From positions 1 through 16,934 of the forward strand of contig CAMBCD010000017.1 of the NCBI GenBank assembly GCA_945863085.1: a DNA stretch of 16,934 bases. The letters are read 5' to 3'. How positions within the stretch are numbered: the stretch's first letter is position 1; each line of letters begins with the position of its first letter. The position numbers and the translations under genes were made by a program. The notes beneath the pieces are model-generated. The model ran no database searches, had not been told where the DNA came from, and saw nothing but the letters and a program-made list of their open reading frames with translations. This stretch comes from Bordetella parapertussis. GTDB taxonomy: Bacteria; Pseudomonadota; Gammaproteobacteria; Burkholderiales; SG8-41. Below are positions 1 through 9,900 of the stretch, one piece after another.

Positions 1-1614
<1,614 letters not shown>

Positions 1615-1621
1615 CCGGCGG

Positions 1622-2848
1622 ATGCCGTTTTTTGCCTACAAGGGACGCAACGGACGCGGCGAAGCCGTGCAGGGCATACTCGAGGGTGCAGACAGCAGCG
1701 CAGTGGCCGGACAATTATTCGGTCTGGGCGTGGTGCCGCTGGAAATAAAACCTTCTGCAGCGCCCGGCGAGGGGTCGGGTTTCAGCATCAGCTTCCGCAG
1801 GAAAAAAATCGATCCCATGGAGGTTTTGCTGTTCAGCCGGCAGCTGTATACGTTGCTCAAGGCCGGCGTGCCGATCATGGGTGCCTTGAAGGGGCTGGAG
1901 GATTCGTCGGTGAATCCGAATTTCGCCGAGGTCGTGCGCGACCTGAGGGAGAGCCTTGATTCGGGACGTGAACTTTCCCTGTCGCTGGCGCGGCATCCGG
2001 AAGTGTTCAACCAGTTTTACACGTCGATGGTCAGCGTTGGTGAGCAGACCGGGCGCATGGAAGAGGTGTTCCTGCGGCTGTTCCATCATCTCGAATTTGA
2101 AAAATTCATGCGTGAGCAGGTGAAGACCGCGATTCGTTACCCGACGTTTGTGATGGCGACGATGGGAATCGCCATCGTGATCATCAACATTTTTGTGATA
2201 CCGGCATTTGCCAAGGTTTACGCGGGCTTCAAGGCCGAACTGCCGCTGATGACCAAGGTGTTGATTGCTTTTTCCAATTTCATGGTCGAGTACTGGCCTT
2301 TCATGCTCGCAGGCCTGGTTGCGGCCATTTTCGGCTTTCGTGCATGGACCCGTTCCCCCGTGGGGCAGATGCAGTGGGATCGCCTGAAGCTGCGTATCCC
2401 GGTGGCCGGTCCGATCATCCAGAAAGCGACGCTGGCGCGGTTTTCGCGCAGCTTTTCGCTGGCGTTCCGCAGCGGTGTGCCGGTGACCACCAGCCTGGGC
2501 ATGGTGGCCAATACCGTGGAAAACGTCTACATCAGCGAGCGCATCATCCGCATGCGCGAAGGCGTGGAGCGCGGCGAATCGGTGTTGCGTACGGCGCGTG
2601 ACGCAGGCGTGTTTACGCCGGTGGTGCTGCAGATGATCGCGGTGGGTGAGGAATCCGGAGCGCTGGATGACCTGACCGGCGAAATCGCCGATATGTACCA
2701 GCGCGAAGTCGAATACGACCTGAAAAATCTCAGCGCCCAGATCGAGCCGATCCTGATCGTCATGCTGGGGATACTGGTGCTGATCCTGGCGCTGGGCGTG
2801 TTTCTGCCGATCTGGGACCTGGGCTCGGCTGCGACGGCTAAAAAGTAG
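1622..2848 (+). CDS. mshG: MshG, inner-membrane platform protein (GspF/PilC family)
   Basis: Polytopic inner-membrane protein that couples the MshE ATPase to pilin insertion into the fibre. At 408 residues it has the usual length for MshG. The ATG at 1622 begins MPFFAYKGRNGRG, the typical GspF-family start; upstream in-frame starts would lie deep inside mshE. Two T2SSF repeats are visible. The first is around residues 67-190 (FSRQLYTLLKAGVP) and the second around residues 273-400 (FSRSFSLAFRSGVP). Three hydrophobic membrane segments lie near residues 177-200, 219-240 and 376-400. It starts 7 bases after mshE ends and is followed 5 bases later by a prepilin gene, so it sits in the same transcription unit. 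Confidence 0.95.
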   Translation: MPFFAYKGRNGRGEAVQGILEGADSSAVAGQLFGLGVVPLEIKPSAAPGEGSGFSISFRRKKIDPMEVLLFSRQLYTLLKAGVPIMGALKGLEDSSVNPNFAEVVRDLRESLDSGRELSLSLARHPEVFNQFYTSMVSVGEQTGRMEEVFLRLFHHLEFEKFMREQVKTAIRYPTFVMATMGIAIVIINIFVIPAFAKVYAGFKAELPLMTKVLIAFSNFMVEYWPFMLAGLVAAIFGFRAWTRSPVGQMQWDRLKLRIPVAGPIIQKATLARFSRSFSLAFRSGVPVTTSLGMVANTVENVYISERIIRMREGVERGESVLRTARDAGVFTPVVLQMIAVGEESGALDDLTGEIADMYQREVEYDLKNLSAQIEPILIVMLGILVLILALGVFLPIWDLGSAATAKK

Positions 2849-2853
2849 CCGGG

Positions 2854-3357
2854 ATGAAGCGACGGGAAACAGGTTTTTCGCTGCTTGAGCTGGCGGTGGT
2901 CGCGGTCGTGCTGTCGATACTGCTGGGCGTTTTTCTGGAGCGCCTGACGTATTACCAGGCTGCCGCCGAGCGCGCCCACTTTGATTCCACGCTGCGCTTG
3001 TACAAGACCGCTCTGCAGATCCGGCTGGCGGAACTGATTGTGGAGCGCCGGGAAGGCGAAGCACGGACGCTGGAAGTCGAAAATCCGACACGCTGGCTGT
3101 CGGAAAAGCCGACAAATTACGCCGGAGACTATCCGGAATCGCCGGCGCCGGGTACGTGGTACTTTGATGCCAGGACGCAGGAACTGGTGTACGTGGTGAA
3201 TTCAAGCCGCGGACTGGAGCTGGAAATCCACAGCGGGGTCAAACAGTTGCGTTTCAGGGTGAAAATCGCCTACCAGAATGTCCACGCAGGCGCGCAACGG
3301 ATCCAGGGCATCAGCGGCATTTTCCTGCAACCATCCTCGGCGTATCGGTGGTCCTGA
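2854..3357 (+). CDS. mshF: MshF-like minor pilin / prepilin-type protein
   Basis: A 167-residue protein with a class III prepilin leader: MKRRETG followed by FSLLELAV, with Glu at mature position 5, and a hydrophobic alpha-1 helix ending near residue 28. The long amphipathic helix that follows (residues 30-60) and a mixed C-terminal region fit a minor pilin. The gene lies between mshG and the tandem pilins, which is the place of mshF in the Vibrio locus. The name rests mainly on that position, because the globular part shows no motif I can assign. There is no clear Shine-Dalgarno sequence; the start is 5 bases after the mshG stop, so translation is probably coupled. The protein has no cysteines, unlike the pilins downstream. 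Confidence 0.75.
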   Translation: MKRRETGFSLLELAVVAVVLSILLGVFLERLTYYQAAAERAHFDSTLRLYKTALQIRLAELIVERREGEARTLEVENPTRWLSEKPTNYAGDYPESPAPGTWYFDARTQELVYVVNSSRGLELEIHSGVKQLRFRVKIAYQNVHAGAQRIQGISGIFLQPSSAYRWS

Positions 3358-3373
3358 TGCGCCATGGGTTACC

Positions 3374-3390
3374 TTGGCATTACTTTTGCT
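3374..3390 (+). promoter_or_regulatory. Predicted sigma-54 (-24/-12) promoter of the first pilin gene
   Basis: The sequence TTGGCATTACTTTTGCT has the -24 element TTGGCA and the -12 element TTTTGCT. The invariant GG (3376-3377) and GC (3388-3389) are separated by exactly 10 bases, as RpoN requires. It matches TGGC-N3-N4-TTGC. Transcription would start near 3400, about 30 bases before the pilin ATG. The element sits in the short gap after mshF and would make the pilin independently activatable on top of read-through from mshEGF. No activator site was identified, so the regulator is unknown; PilR-type activators are a known parallel for pilin genes. Confidence 0.7.
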
Positions 3391-3432
3391 GTAATATCAA
3401 AGAGATGAACAGGTTTTTGTGAGAAAAATCAC

Positions 3433-3912
3433 ATGAGCAAGCGTTTCCAAGACGGTTTTACGCTGATCGAGTTGATCATCGTGATCATTATTCTGGCGAT
3501 CCTGGCAGCGACAGCCTTGCCGCGGTTTGCCAACCTGCAGGTGCAGGCGCGTGTCGCCAAACTGAACGGGGCATTGGGAGCGATGAAGGGTGCGGGCGCC
3601 CTTGCCCATGCGGCCTGTCTGGCGTCTACCCCGCAGTGCACGGCAACGCTGGAAATGGAAGGCGTCAATGTGACCATGATCCATGCGTATCCGACGGCGG
3701 ATGCGGGGGGGATTGTGACTGCGGCAGGCATCAATGCCGGCCCGACGTCGGAGGACGGCTATAACACCGAGCTTGGCGGTCCGGCGGCCGGCGCGGTTTT
3801 GCGCATGATGGTGATGGGCAATGATCCTGTGAACTGCAGTTTTACCTACACGGCGCCGGTGGCAGCCAACCGGTCGCCGACATTCGGCCCGCTGGTGACT
3901 TCAGGCTGCTGA
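3433..3912 (+). CDS. mshB: MshA/MshB-type pilin (first tandem copy, mshB position)
   Basis: A 159-residue type IVa prepilin. The leader MSKRFQDG is cut before FTLIELII, with Glu5 present. The alpha-1 helix runs through a proline kink and the MSHA-typical ALPRF motif at residues 28-32. Four cysteines are seen: two in the middle (AACLASTPQC) and two that close the C-terminal D-region, the last being the final residue (SGC). It resembles the next gene in helix, domain core (PTADAGG versus PTADAAG) and the terminal GC, but is 26 residues longer. Position F-B-A-C-D as in Vibrio suggests MshB; it could equally be a second structural pilin. The Shine-Dalgarno sequence is weak (GAG 10 bases upstream), in contrast to the next gene. 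Confidence 0.85.
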   Translation: MSKRFQDGFTLIELIIVIIILAILAATALPRFANLQVQARVAKLNGALGAMKGAGALAHAACLASTPQCTATLEMEGVNVTMIHAYPTADAGGIVTAAGINAGPTSEDGYNTELGGPAAGAVLRMMVMGNDPVNCSFTYTAPVAANRSPTFGPLVTSGC

Positions 3913-3923
3913 TGTAATATTTT

Positions 3924-3940
3924 GGGTACGAAGCTTGCCT
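3924..3940 (+). promoter_or_regulatory. Predicted sigma-54 (-24/-12) promoter of the second pilin gene
   Basis: The sequence GGGTACGAAGCTTGCCT has GG at 3925-3926 and GC at 3937-3938, again exactly 10 bases apart. It matches the consensus GGCACG-N4-TTGC at every position but one (GGTACG). Transcription would begin near 3949, leaving a leader of about 60 bases before the ATG at 4011. It lies in the 98-base gap between the two pilin genes. Together with the element before the first pilin it suggests that both copies have their own RpoN-dependent promoter. Confidence 0.7.
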
Positions 3941-3998
3941 TTGAAATTTGGTTGGTGAAAAGCATTTAATTTTAATCTCAGCGGTTTTGATCCGAAAG

Positions 3999-4004
3999 AA
4001 GGAG
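3999..4004 (+). promoter_or_regulatory. Strong ribosome binding site of the second pilin gene
   Basis: AAGGAG lies 6 bases before the ATG at 4011. It is the best Shine-Dalgarno sequence I see in the window. It fixes the start at 4011 rather than at an upstream in-frame codon, and it suggests that this pilin is the highly translated, major subunit. Confidence 0.85.
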
Positions 4005-4010
4005 AAAGTA

Positions 4011-4412
4011 ATGAAACAGCAACGTGGTTTTACCCTGGTGGAACTGATCGTCGTGATCGCGATTCTGGGCATTCTGGCGGCAACGGCTTTACCGCGATTC
4101 ATTGATGTTCAGACTCAGGCGCGCACAGCGGCAGCCAACGGATTGATCGGCGCCATGAACTCTGCGGTGGCGTTGTGTCAGGCATCGTGGGTCGCCGCGG
4201 GTAGTGGCGCCGGCAATTGTGCGATGGTTGGCGCCGCAGGTGGCGTGACCCATGCCTCAGGCATTCCTACCGCAGATGCGGCAGGCATCGGCGCTGCGCT
4301 GTCGAGCACCAACGGATTTACCGGCCCGGCACCTGTTTATACACTGGATGCGGCTCCGGCTTGCACGGTGACTTATACCGCTGCTGGCACTGCATCAGCG
4401 GCCGGTTGTTAA
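4011..4412 (+). CDS. mshA: MshA-type major pilin (second tandem copy)
   Basis: A 133-residue type IVa prepilin, probably the main subunit of the fibre. The short leader MKQQRG is cleaved before FTLVELIV, with Glu5 present; the helix contains the MSHA-typical ALPRF motif. Two cysteines lie in the middle (ALC and GNC) and two in the C-terminal D-region (PACTVTY and the final AGC). The globular part is rich in Ala, Gly and Thr. Evidence that it is the major pilin: it has its own sigma-54-type promoter, the strongest ribosome binding site in the window, and a strong terminator right after it. These suit a short abundant mRNA. It is a paralogue of the preceding gene. The prepilin peptidase needed for processing is not in the window. 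Confidence 0.88.
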   Translation: MKQQRGFTLVELIVVIAILGILAATALPRFIDVQTQARTAAANGLIGAMNSAVALCQASWVAAGSGAGNCAMVGAAGGVTHASGIPTADAAGIGAALSSTNGFTGPAPVYTLDAAPACTVTYTAAGTASAAGC

Positions 4413-4457
4413 TCAGTTCTGAGGCGTACACCTGATTGCGCCTGAGTCGGACTGGTT

Positions 4458-4503
4458 AAAAAAACGGGGAGGCGCGGCCTGCTGCGCACTCCCTGTTTTT
4501 TTT
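4458..4503 (+). terminator. Strong intrinsic terminator between mshA and mshC
   Basis: The left arm CGGGGAGGCGC (4465-4475) pairs with GCGC (4484-4487) and CTCCCTG (4489-4495), giving about 11 pairs with one G-U pair, one bulged A at 4488 and an 8-base loop. Eight T residues follow (4496-4503). Seven A residues before the stem (4458-4464) can extend pairing into the T run and could also give weak termination on the other strand. As there is no room for a promoter before mshC, the downstream minor pilins probably depend on partial read-through, which would set the ratio of major to minor pilin. Confidence 0.92.
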
Positions 4504-4514
4504 GAACAGTAACC

Positions 4515-4961
4515 ATGAAAACCGCGGGATTCACGCTGGTGGAACTGGTGGTTACGATCGCGATCCTGGCGATTGTCGCTGCGGTTGCGGCCCCGCGGTT
4601 TTTCCAGGCCAGCACCTTTGATTCTCGTGGCTTCTACGACAAGTCGGTGGCGGTGGTCCGCCTTGCGCAGAAAACAGCGATTGCCTGGCGGCGGCCGGTT
4701 TTTGTCTGTATCACGGCGAACCAGGTCATTGCCGGTACGGCAACCAGTTGCGGCACGCGGCTGACCTACCCGGTGAGCGGTACGGCTGCTGTGGAAACGG
4801 CGCCGGCCGGCGTTACATTGAATCCCGTCGAATTCAGTTTTGATGGCCTGGGCAGCCCCAGCACCGGAGCTGTTGTCATTACGTTTACCAGCACGATTGC
4901 CGGCGATCCGGCACGAGTCATTACTGTTGCCGCCAATACCGGTTATGTCACGGCCAACTGA
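4515..4961 (+). CDS. mshC: MshC, minor pilin (GspH/FimT-like)
   Basis: A 148-residue prepilin with the very short leader MKTAG before FTLVELVV (Glu5 present). It is recognised as MshC by the APRFF motif after the helix and the following FDSRGFYDKSVAVVRLAQKT stretch, which is also seen in GspH/FimT minor pilins. It probably helps prime the fibre together with MshD, MshO and MshP. Two cysteines (FVCITA and TSCG) may form a disulphide. The ATG is 11 bases after the T run of the terminator and has no evident Shine-Dalgarno sequence, so expression is likely low. The 3' end overlaps mshD by 17 bases. Confidence 0.88.
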   Translation: MKTAGFTLVELVVTIAILAIVAAVAAPRFFQASTFDSRGFYDKSVAVVRLAQKTAIAWRRPVFVCITANQVIAGTATSCGTRLTYPVSGTAAVETAPAGVTLNPVEFSFDGLGSPSTGAVVITFTSTIAGDPARVITVAANTGYVTAN

Positions 4962-5535
4962 AACGGCCGGAATTTCCGCAGGCAATGCCCGGCGCTGCCG
5001 CGGGATTTCTCTGGTCGAACTGGTGGTGTTCATTGCCATCATCAGCGTTGGCCTGGCCGGCATACTGGGCGTGATGAATTACACCACGCGCGCGAGTGCC
5101 GATCCGCTGGCGCAGAAGCAGGCGCTGGCGATCGCCGAGGCCTATCTCGAAGAAGTGCTGGCAATGCCGTTTACCTATTGTGATCCGGATGATCCTGCGG
5201 CAGCCGATGCGCTGCCCGCGACGGTATGCGCCATTCCAGAGAACGTCGGCGCCGAAGGTGGCGAAACCAGGGGTGGTGTTCAACCTTTCGACAATGTCAG
5301 CGATTACGCCGCCTTGCCGGTGGCTGCACCAGCCAATATTGACGGCGTGGCCATCAGCGGTCTTGGCGCGTATCAGGTGGCGGTAGCGGTGGTACAGCAT
5401 GCGCTGGTTGTTGGAGCCGATGCCGTGCCGGCGGCGGCAAGTCTTCGGGTCACGGTTACCGTGACGGGCCCCAACAATGTCATTGTGGTGCTTGACGGTT
5501 ACCGCACCCGCTATGCCCCCAATGCGCTGCCCTGA
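4945..5535 (+). CDS. mshD: MshD, minor pilin (GspI/PilV-like)
   Basis: A 196-residue prepilin-type protein. The ATG at 4945 overlaps the end of mshC by 17 bases and gives a 20-residue leader ending in RCRG, cleaved before ISLVELVVF; Glu5 is present and position 1 is Ile rather than Phe. The phrases QKQALAIAEAYLEEVLAMPF and a later FDNVSDY are typical of the GspI/PilV/MshD group. An upstream in-frame ATG at 4840 would extend far into mshC and give an implausible leader, so I prefer 4945. It probably takes part in the priming complex at the fibre tip. Confidence 0.85.
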   Translation: MSRPTETAGISAGNARRCRGISLVELVVFIAIISVGLAGILGVMNYTTRASADPLAQKQALAIAEAYLEEVLAMPFTYCDPDDPAAADALPATVCAIPENVGAEGGETRGGVQPFDNVSDYAALPVAAPANIDGVAISGLGAYQVAVAVVQHALVVGADAVPAAASLRVTVTVTGPNNVIVVLDGYRTRYAPNALP

Positions 5536-5539
5536 TTTG

Positions 5540-6355
5540 ATGAACACGACGCGATCAATAAAGGGCGTGACCCTGATCGAACTGGTCGTGGTGATCGCCA
5601 TTACGTCGATCATTGCCGCGACAGTCGCGCTTTTCATCCGTCGGCCGGTTGAGGGTTATGCCGATGCTGCGCGCCGTGCTGCGCTGACCGACGAGGCCGA
5701 CACCGCATTGCGGCGCATGACGCGTGACCTGCGGCTCGCCCTGCCCAACAGCGTAAGGGTGGACGGCAGCGGCAAGTTTGTCGAATTTATCGCGACCACC
5801 GGCGGCGGGCGTTATCGCGCCGAGGTCGGCAGTGGTGGCAGTGGTAACAATATGCTGGATTTTACGCAGGCAGACCCTGACGGTTTTGATGTTCTGGGGA
5901 CACCACCCGCTTTGCCGGGCGGCAGCCAGATCGTGGTTTATAACCTGTACAACACGGGCCCGACATCGAATGCCTACGCCGGTGACAATCGCGCAGCCCT
6001 GGGCGGTGTGGGAACAATACCCATTGTTCCCTGGCAATTCCCGGAGCCGTCGCCCGCAAAACGTTTTCATGTGGTCAGCGGCCCCGTGACCTATGGCTGC
6101 ACCGGCGGCCAGCTGGTTCGTTATTCGGGTTATGCCTACAACGCCGCGCAGGTGGCGCCGCCGGCGGGTGGCAGCAGCGCCGTGCTGGCCGGTAATGTTG
6201 ACGTCGGTGAATGCCAGTTCGTCTACAGTTCCGCTTCACTGACCGAACGGATCGCCACTGTTTCGATCATCCTGCAGATCAACAGCATTCCGGCAGGCGG
6301 CGGTCTGGAACGTGTGCGCATGTTCCAGCAGGCACAGGTGAGCAACGCGCCATGA
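5540..6355 (+). CDS. mshO: MshO, minor pilin (GspJ/PilW-like)
   Basis: A 271-residue prepilin. The ATG at 5540 lies 4 bases after the mshD stop and gives the leader MNTTRSIKG, cleaved before VTLIELVVV; Glu5 is present and Val is at position 1. The region after the helix, with EADTALRRMTRDLRLALPNS, is characteristic of the MshO/GspJ/PilW type of large minor pilin. Cysteines occur only in the C-terminal half (YGC and GEC). An in-frame ATG at 5477 would bury the leader cleavage site behind more than 20 extra residues and was not chosen. The stop overlaps the start of mshP in an ATGA arrangement, so the two are probably translationally coupled. Confidence 0.88.
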   Translation: MNTTRSIKGVTLIELVVVIAITSIIAATVALFIRRPVEGYADAARRAALTDEADTALRRMTRDLRLALPNSVRVDGSGKFVEFIATTGGGRYRAEVGSGGSGNNMLDFTQADPDGFDVLGTPPALPGGSQIVVYNLYNTGPTSNAYAGDNRAALGGVGTIPIVPWQFPEPSPAKRFHVVSGPVTYGCTGGQLVRYSGYAYNAAQVAPPAGGSSAVLAGNVDVGECQFVYSSASLTERIATVSIILQINSIPAGGGLERVRMFQQAQVSNAP

Positions 6356-6873
6356 CCATGCGTCGTCGCCCATCCGCCATCGCAGGCATGCGCGGTTTCA
6401 GCCTCGTCACGGGGATTTTCCTGCTGGTCGTGCTGTCGGCGCTGGGTGCCTTCATGGTGATGTTTACCGGGCTGCAGCAGAACACCATACAGAACGACGT
6501 GCTGGGCGTGCGCGCCTATTATGCTGCACGCGCCGGTATCAACTGGGCGATGTACCGTGCACTCGATCCCGACAATACGATCGCACCGGGCGCCGCGGCT
6601 TTTGCGCCATGCCCGGCGCCGGTTTCGCTGACGGGTTTGGGTGGATCTTTGGCCCCGTTCACCGTCCAGTTAAGTTGCAGCATCTCGTCTGCATTTGAAG
6701 CCAACCGCGAGATTCGCGTGTACGAAATCACCGCTACTGCCTGTAATCAGCCGGCGTGTGTGGCTGCTCCCGCCGTTCCCCCGGCGGGTTACGTCGAGCG
6801 GCGTGTGGTCGTCACAGTGGCCAAGTGCAAGGATCCGACGGCGGCCGCGCCGCGCTTCGAGTGCGGACCTTGA
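6352..6873 (+). CDS. mshP: MshP, minor pilin lacking Glu5 (GspK/PilX-like position)
   Basis: A 173-residue prepilin-like protein. The ATG at 6352 overlaps the mshO stop. The leader of 15 residues ends in GMRG before FSLVTGIFLLVVLSALGAF. Mature position 5 is Thr, not Glu. In GspK of type II secretion the lack of Glu5 goes with a place at the very tip of the pseudopilus; a similar tip role here is inference. The segment RAYYAARAGINWAMYRAL after the helix is a PilX/MshP-type feature. The second half holds several cysteines (PCPAP, SCS, ACNQPAC, KCKD, ECGP), which suggests disulphides. A second ATG at 6358 is also possible. Its end overlaps a possible TTG start for mshQ. Confidence 0.85.
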   Translation: MTMRRRPSAIAGMRGFSLVTGIFLLVVLSALGAFMVMFTGLQQNTIQNDVLGVRAYYAARAGINWAMYRALDPDNTIAPGAAAFAPCPAPVSLTGLGGSLAPFTVQLSCSISSAFEANREIRVYEITATACNQPACVAAPAVPPAGYVERRVVVTVAKCKDPTAAAPRFECGP

Positions 6874-6877
6874 AAAA

Positions 6878-6883
6878 TATAAT
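6878..6883 (+). promoter_or_regulatory. Possible -10 element (TATAAT) before mshQ
   Basis: A perfect TATAAT lies in a short A/T-rich island (6873-6898) between mshP and mshQ, in otherwise GC-rich DNA. At the right distance upstream (6855-6860) only a poor -35 sequence, CTTCGA, is present, so promoter activity is uncertain. If active, transcription would start near 6890, just before the ATG at 6915, and would give the adhesin-like gene its own transcript. Confidence 0.25.
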
Positions 6884-6914
6884 AAAAACAATAACTTATG
6901 CGGCCTCGACTCGC

Positions 6915-9900
6915 ATGCCAAGAGTTGTGTTGCGGGCCGCCATCTCGTCGTTCGCGAGACGTGATTTGCGCCCGCTTTTCCATGCCATTGTTTTTGCTGC
7001 CGCCGCTTTTTTGTGCTTCCAAAATACGGTGCATGCGGCGATCACTTATGTGGGTTCGGCATCGAACCCTGCTGACAACGGCAGTTTTGATGCGACCGTG
7101 GTCGCTGTTATTCCGCCGGGAGGCATGCAGGCGGGGGATCTTGTGGTTCTCGTCGCCAATGCACGGGAAACCAACCAAAACCTGGTGATTTCGAACGCCG
7201 GGGGGCAAACGTGGACCACGGAGGCCGCCAATCTCACGAGGACGACACAAAGGCTGTTCTGGGCCCGCTATAACGGCACCTGGGCGGCCAATCCGAGCGT
7301 CTCTTTCCCCGGGGGGGCTAACGCGACAACCGTGGCCATGCATGTGTTCAGGCCGACTTTGAGTGTCAATACCTGGGCGATTGATGTGGCGCTGACCAAC
7401 ACCAACTTCGCCGCACCCGGCGGAGCGGATGATGTGACGATTACCGGGATCAACACCGTCACCCCCGGCGCCCTGGTTCTCGCGACCTGGGTTTCCATTG
7501 ATAACAACACCTGGGGATTGCAAACGGCGGGTTGGGCCAATGCAGGAGCCGCCCAGTATCGCAACGGCGACGGTACCGATGCGTCCCAATCCACCGCCTA
7601 CAGGATCATGCCCGCGGCGGGTGCAACAGGCAATGTGGTGAACAGGCAACTGACGCTGGGTGGCGACGCCGGCAACAGTGCCATCATCGCCTTCAGGGAG
7701 GTGCCGCTCCCTGTTTCTGTTGTTTCGATCAATTGCTCAGTCTCCTGTGCCGCGACCAGTGCCGCGACGGTTTCGTGGACGGTTATTTTCAACCAGAGCG
7801 TAACCGGGGTAGATGCCACCGCTTTTTCGCTCGCGGCAAGCGGCCTGAGTGGCGCCTACATTGCGTCAGTGACGGGCAGCGGCACGACATGGACGGTGAC
7901 CGCCAACACTGGCATAGGCGCCGGCACGCTTGGCCTGGACCAGACCGGCCCCGGGGCGGTGAGCCCGACCTTGACCGGCACTTTCATCGGGCAGGTTTAC
8001 ACCATCAGCGCCACGCCGGCTCTGGCTGAATACCGGATGGATGAAGCGGGCTGGAGCGGGGCTGCCGGCGAAGTGGTGGATACTTCGGGCAGCTATCCGG
8101 GCACCGCCATCAACAGTGCCAACACGACGGATGGTTCGCGTGCAATTCCCGGCAACCCCGGAACCTGTCGCTACGGCGTATTCGACAACGGGGGCTCCAT
8201 TACCCAGGGCTACGTGGCGCTGCCGGGGTTCCCCAATCTGAACACTGATTTCACCATCACTGGCTGGATCAGGTCGACTGACATCACCGTGGGTGCACAG
8301 CGGATACTGATTGACGATGAAACCAACACCGGCGGCTACGGTTTGAGTCTGGGGGAAGGGGGCACTGGCATCTTGCGTTTCTATGCGCGTGGTTCCTCCC
8401 AGATCATTCTCGATACGCCTAACATTATTGCCAACAACACCTGGTATTTTGTTGCGGGTGTGGCTGATATAAGTAATGGCGTGCGCCGGATTTATGTGTT
8501 TGACGCGTCGGGCAATCTGTTGTCGGGAGTAAGCGTGAATTCAGCCGGCTGGGGAATTGATGCCGGCATGGCCTCGATCGGCGGCGAAACCAACATCTCG
8601 GGCGAACCGACGTTAGCGAACCATTTCAAAGGTAATATCGACGAGTTGCGGGTATATCCAAAGGTTTTGAGCCAATCTGCGCTGACGGCGCTTGCGACGC
8701 AAACCCACGCCTGCGCTGTCATTGTCCCTACTCCCGGGGGCTTCAACGCTTATGAAACCGATACGGCTGCCGGGGCGGTCACGGGTGTTATCAGGACCCG
8801 GATTGCCGGCAGCCCCATCAGTCTTGACATGATTGCGCTGGATACGGCGAAAACCGCGATCCTGACGGGCTTCGCCGATACGGTGCGCGTAGAGGTGCTC
8901 GACAGCAGCAACAATTCCGGTGCACTCGATGCCAACAGCTGCCGCTCCACCTGGACGACGATACAGACGATATCGCCTGATCCTGTATTTATTGCCGGCG
9001 ACAATGGCCGCAAGACCATCAGTTTCACCGTACCTGATGCTTATGGCGATGTGCGATTGCGCATCACTTATCCGGCGGGTGCACCGACTGCGACCGGCTG
9101 TTCGACCGATAATTTCGCGATTCGGCCGGATGCGTTCACCGCGCTAAGCGTGAGTGACGCCGACTGGATGACGGCGGGGATCGCGCGAACGCTTGACGAC
9201 ATGACGTTCGGCACCATAACCCACAAGGCGGGAAGGCCGTTCAGAGTGAGCGCCAATGCCGTGAATGCGGCCGGCGTGCCAGCGATTACCACCAATTACA
9301 CCGGGACGCCGACCGCCGCGCTCAGTGTATGTGCGGGTGCCGCCTGCACGGCAACCTTCGGTGCGCTCTCGCTCGGCACGACGTTTGTTTCCGGACAGCT
9401 CGCGTCCGATGTTGCCACCTATGACAATGTGGGTGCCTTCCAGTTGCAACTCGTCGACTCGAGTTTCGCCGGCGTGGATGCGAGCGATACCACGGGTGAT
9501 TGCACGGCTGCCGGGCGCTACGTTTGCAGCACGAGCATCGCCGTCGGGCGTTTCGTCCCTGATCATTTTTCGGTGTCGTATAACACACCCGAATTCGGCA
9601 CTGCATGCAGCGCCGGCAACTTTACCTACATAGGGCAGGTGTTCAACTATCGCGTCGCGGCCATGCCGGTGATCACCCTGCTGGCAGAAAACGCGTCGAA
9701 CAACCCGACCACGCTCTACGCCGGGAGTTGGTGGCGTATCACCAGCAGTAGCCTTACCGGCAAAAGCTATACTGCAGCGAGCGGCGCACTTGATACCAGT
9801 GGGATCACCGGCACCGACCCGGTGATCAACGACGCGGGTTCGGGGAGCGGCTCCCTGAGTTTCAGTTCCGGCACCGGACTGTTTTTTTCGCGCGCCACGC

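Noticed and set aside
1715..3205. Minus-strand open frame of 496 codons opposite mshG and mshF
   Set aside because: It lies wholly opposite two well-recognised genes. Its sequence is low-complexity His/Arg/Gln-rich, as expected for the antisense frame of GC-rich coding DNA.
3395..3407. IHF-like sequence TATCAAAGAGATG
   Set aside because: It differs from WATCAANNNNTTR at one position and lies downstream of the -12 element, not between an enhancer and the promoter where IHF acts.
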